This document shows positions 62,621 through 64,000 of a stretch of DNA of 64,000 nt, piece after piece. Source of the DNA: Stenotrophomonas aracearum (GTDB taxonomy: Bacteria; Pseudomonadota; Gammaproteobacteria; Xanthomonadales; Xanthomonadaceae); assembly GCF_031834615.1 (NCBI RefSeq), contig NZ_CP115543.1, forward strand, positions 1,437,001-1,501,000. Reading direction: 5' to 3'. The translations under genes were made by a program, and so were the position numbers. Every line of letters begins with the position of its first letter. Position 1 is the stretch's first letter. A model generated the notes under the pieces. That model had not been told where the DNA came from. It was given only the letters and a program-made list of their open reading frames with translations, and ran no database searches.

Positions 62621-63478
62621 CTACCGCGGCGGATCGCCCAGCTTCAACGACAGATCGATCGCCTGCACATGCTTGGTCAAGCCCCCGATCGAGATGCAGT
62701 CCACTCCGTCTTCGGCAATCGCCCGCAGCCCAGCGAGATCCACGCTGCCGGACACCTCCAGCGGAATCCGCCCGGCGGCAATGCGCACCGCCTCGCGCCG
62801 CATGGCGGCGTCGAAGTCGTCGATCAGGATCCGGTCGCACCCCACGGCCAGCGCCTCACGCAGCTGGTCCAGGTCTTCCACCTCCACCACCAGCGGCAGC
62901 TGCGGCCACTGCGCGCGTGCAGCCTGCACCGCTGCGGTCAGCGACCCGGCGGCGCGGATGTGGTTTTCCTTGAGCATCACCGTATCGAACAGGCCCTGGC
63001 GGTGGTTGTCGCCACCACCGCAGCGTACTGCGTACTTCTGCGCCACGCGCAGCCCGGGCAGGGTCTTGCGCGTGTCCAGGATGCGCGTGCCGGTCCCGGC
63101 CACGGCAGCCACGTAGCGGGCCGTGGTAGTCGCGGTGCCGGACAGCGTCTGCAGGAAATTCAGCGAGGTGCGCTCGGCACTGACCAGGCTGCGGTTGCGC
63201 CCGTGCAGGATCGCCAACACCGTGCCGGCGGCGACCGTATCGCCTTCAGCGACCCGCCACTCGATCCGCACGTCCGGATCCAGCGCCTGGTGGGTGGCGT
63301 CGAACCACGGCCGACCGGCGATCACCGCGTCCTGCTTGCACAGCAGGTAGGCGCTGTCCGGGCGGTCCGGGAGCAGGGCGGCGGTGACATCGCCGCTGCC
63401 GATGTCCTCGGCCAGGGCGCGGGCCACGTCGGCCTGGACCTGCGCCGGGGCCGGAGGCGTCAGCGGGGCCGGGCTCAT
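62621..63478 (-). CDS. nadC: Quinolinate phosphoribosyltransferase (decarboxylating)
   Basis: A 285-residue NadC that makes nicotinate mononucleotide from quinolinate and PRPP in NAD synthesis. Motifs: LNFLQTLSGTAT, DTRKTLPGLR, GGGDNHRQGL and LKENH. The start overlaps the Trm112-like stop (ATGA), so the two are coupled. Confidence 0.95.
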   Translation of the reverse strand: MSPAPLTPPAPAQVQADVARALAEDIGSGDVTAALLPDRPDSAYLLCKQDAVIAGRPWFDATHQALDPDVRIEWRVAEGDTVAAGTVLAILHGRNRSLVSAERTSLNFLQTLSGTATTTARYVAAVAGTGTRILDTRKTLPGLRVAQKYAVRCGGGDNHRQGLFDTVMLKENHIRAAGSLTAAVQAARAQWPQLPLVVEVEDLDQLREALAVGCDRILIDDFDAAMRREAVRIAAGRIPLEVSGSVDLAGLRAIAEDGVDCISIGGLTKHVQAIDLSLKLGDPPR

Positions 63479-63744
63479 TTTTCCGGGAAGTTGGCGATCT
63501 GCGCGGTGTCGATGGCCTCTTCGGCCAGCAGCACCGGAATGCCGTCGTCCACGCGGAAGACCTGCGTGCGGTCGCGGGTCAGCAGTGCCTCGCGCAGCTT
63601 CTCGCCCTGCGGGTCGCCGCTTGCCTTGGCCACGGCACCGGCCGCGATGGCCTGGTTCAGCGCCTCAAGGCCCGTGGCGTCAAGGAGGGACAGGGGCTGG
63701 CGGGTGTTCGGCGAGCACAGCCGATCGATGACTTTGCGATCCAT
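63475..63744 (-). CDS. Trm112-family small protein
   Basis: An 89-residue protein of the Trm112/YcaR family. The usual N-terminal LxCP motif is altered to DRLCSPNTRQPLSL, and the C-terminal half has FRVDDGIPVLLAEEA. Bacterial members may support methyltransferases. It is coupled by ATGA to nadC and divergent from purE. The zinc-binding pair of the second knuckle is missing, as in several bacterial relatives. Confidence 0.85.
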   Translation of the reverse strand: MDRKVIDRLCSPNTRQPLSLLDATGLEALNQAIAAGAVAKASGDPQGEKLREALLTRDRTQVFRVDDGIPVLLAEEAIDTAQIANFPEK

Positions 63745-63773
63745 GGGGTTCTTCGTAATGCGTGGAAGGCGGC

Positions 63774-63779
63774 TAGAAT
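63774..63779 (+). promoter_or_regulatory. Candidate -10 element of purE
   Basis: TAGAAT, 25 bp upstream of the purE start, with a weak -35 (TTCGTA near 63754). Within the 60-bp divergent gap. Confidence 0.3.
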
Positions 63780-63804
63780 ACGTCTTTAAGGCAGGTGACG
63801 GCCA

Positions 63805-64000
63805 ATGACCCCCAACCAATCCGCGCCGCTCGTCGGCATCGTCATGGGTTCCCGCTCCGACTGGGAGACCATGCAGCATGCGGCGCAGAAGCTCGACGCG
63901 CTCGGTGTTCCCTACGAAGTCAAAGTAGTATCCGCGCACCGGACCCCGGACGTGCTGTTCACCTACGCCGAACAGGCCGGCCCGCGTGGCCTGCGCGCGA
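63805..64000 (+). CDS. purE: 5-(carboxyamino)imidazole ribonucleotide mutase PurE (3' end outside window)
   Basis: The first 65 codons are present, and the frame is open to the window edge. The phosphate/CAIR motif [14 protein letters not shown] and the catalytic SAHRTPD are intact. PurE converts N5-CAIR to CAIR in purine synthesis. The GTG/ATG context and family length fit ATG 63805. Confidence 0.95.
   Translation, partial: MTPNQSAPLVGIVMGSRSDWETMQHAAQKLDALGVPYEVKVVSAHRTPDVLFTYAEQAGPRGLRA

Noticed and set aside
1..64000. CRISPR arrays, prophage genes, rRNA or tRNA
   Set aside because: No regular direct-repeat/spacer pattern, phage structural genes or RNA gene signatures were recognised in the window.

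Overview
The window is high-GC gammaproteobacterial chromosome, most likely Stenotrophomonas or a close relative in the Xanthomonadaceae. Three things point there. Eleven intergenic sites carry small REP palindromes with a GTAG/CTAC foot, the form of the Stenotrophomonas SMAG repeats. The phosphate locus runs oprP-pstS-pstS-pstC-pstA-pstB-phoU. The core genes (rlmL, miaB, phoH-ybeY-corC, petABC-sspA-sspB, nadC, purE) have xanthomonad-like neighbours. No rRNA, tRNA, CRISPR array, transposase or prophage was seen.

Layout. 1-1758: end of a propeller/GGDEF sensor. 1864-5683 (minus): a bufferin/oxazolin-type copper-peptide operon (ECF sigma factor, EGKCG precursor peptide, DUF692 MNIO enzyme, DUF2063 partner, DoxX) running into rnt. 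5866-13329 (minus): the Pho-regulated phosphate uptake locus with two pstS genes, each of the first three units having its own candidate Pho box and terminator or hairpin. 13511-20652: nth, an FKBP-like protein, a DUF1289-NUDIX fusion, sseA, ampD, a small hydrolase and rlmL. 20677-24387: an iron-linked operon (DUF3649, PepSY membrane protein, DUF3325) divergent from a class V aminotransferase across a Fur-box-like site. 24408-25038: a RelE/HigB-type toxin-antitoxin pair with an operator palindrome. 25103-32578: DUF4124, DUF445 and ParB-like proteins, an omega-aminotransferase divergent from an MHS transporter, a bacteriohemerythrin behind an FNR-type box, and a dual-REC GGDEF regulator.

32747-45351 is a polyamine locus (PuuB- and PuuA-like enzymes, PotF, PotGHI, succinate-semialdehyde dehydrogenase). 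It is interrupted between potF and potG by a flavin monooxygenase and a visibly AT-richer two-gene island: a proline cis-3-hydroxylase-like dioxygenase plus an EamA exporter. 45461-55785 (minus): corA, DUF4105, corC, a hypothetical, ybeY, phoH and miaB, with a plus-strand lipoprotein-MFP/ABC exporter set between phoH and miaB next to a cluster of DnaA-box-like 9-mers. 55954-64000: a lytic transglycosylase, petABC, sspA-sspB, DUF3301, DUF2272, nadC, a Trm112-like protein and the start of purE.

The most notable items are the copper-peptide operon with a cysteine-rich sigma factor and no adjacent anti-sigma gene, the hydroxylase/exporter island, the well-spaced FNR-type box before bacteriohemerythrin, and a REP element that supplies the last 13 codons and stop of the monooxygenase gene.
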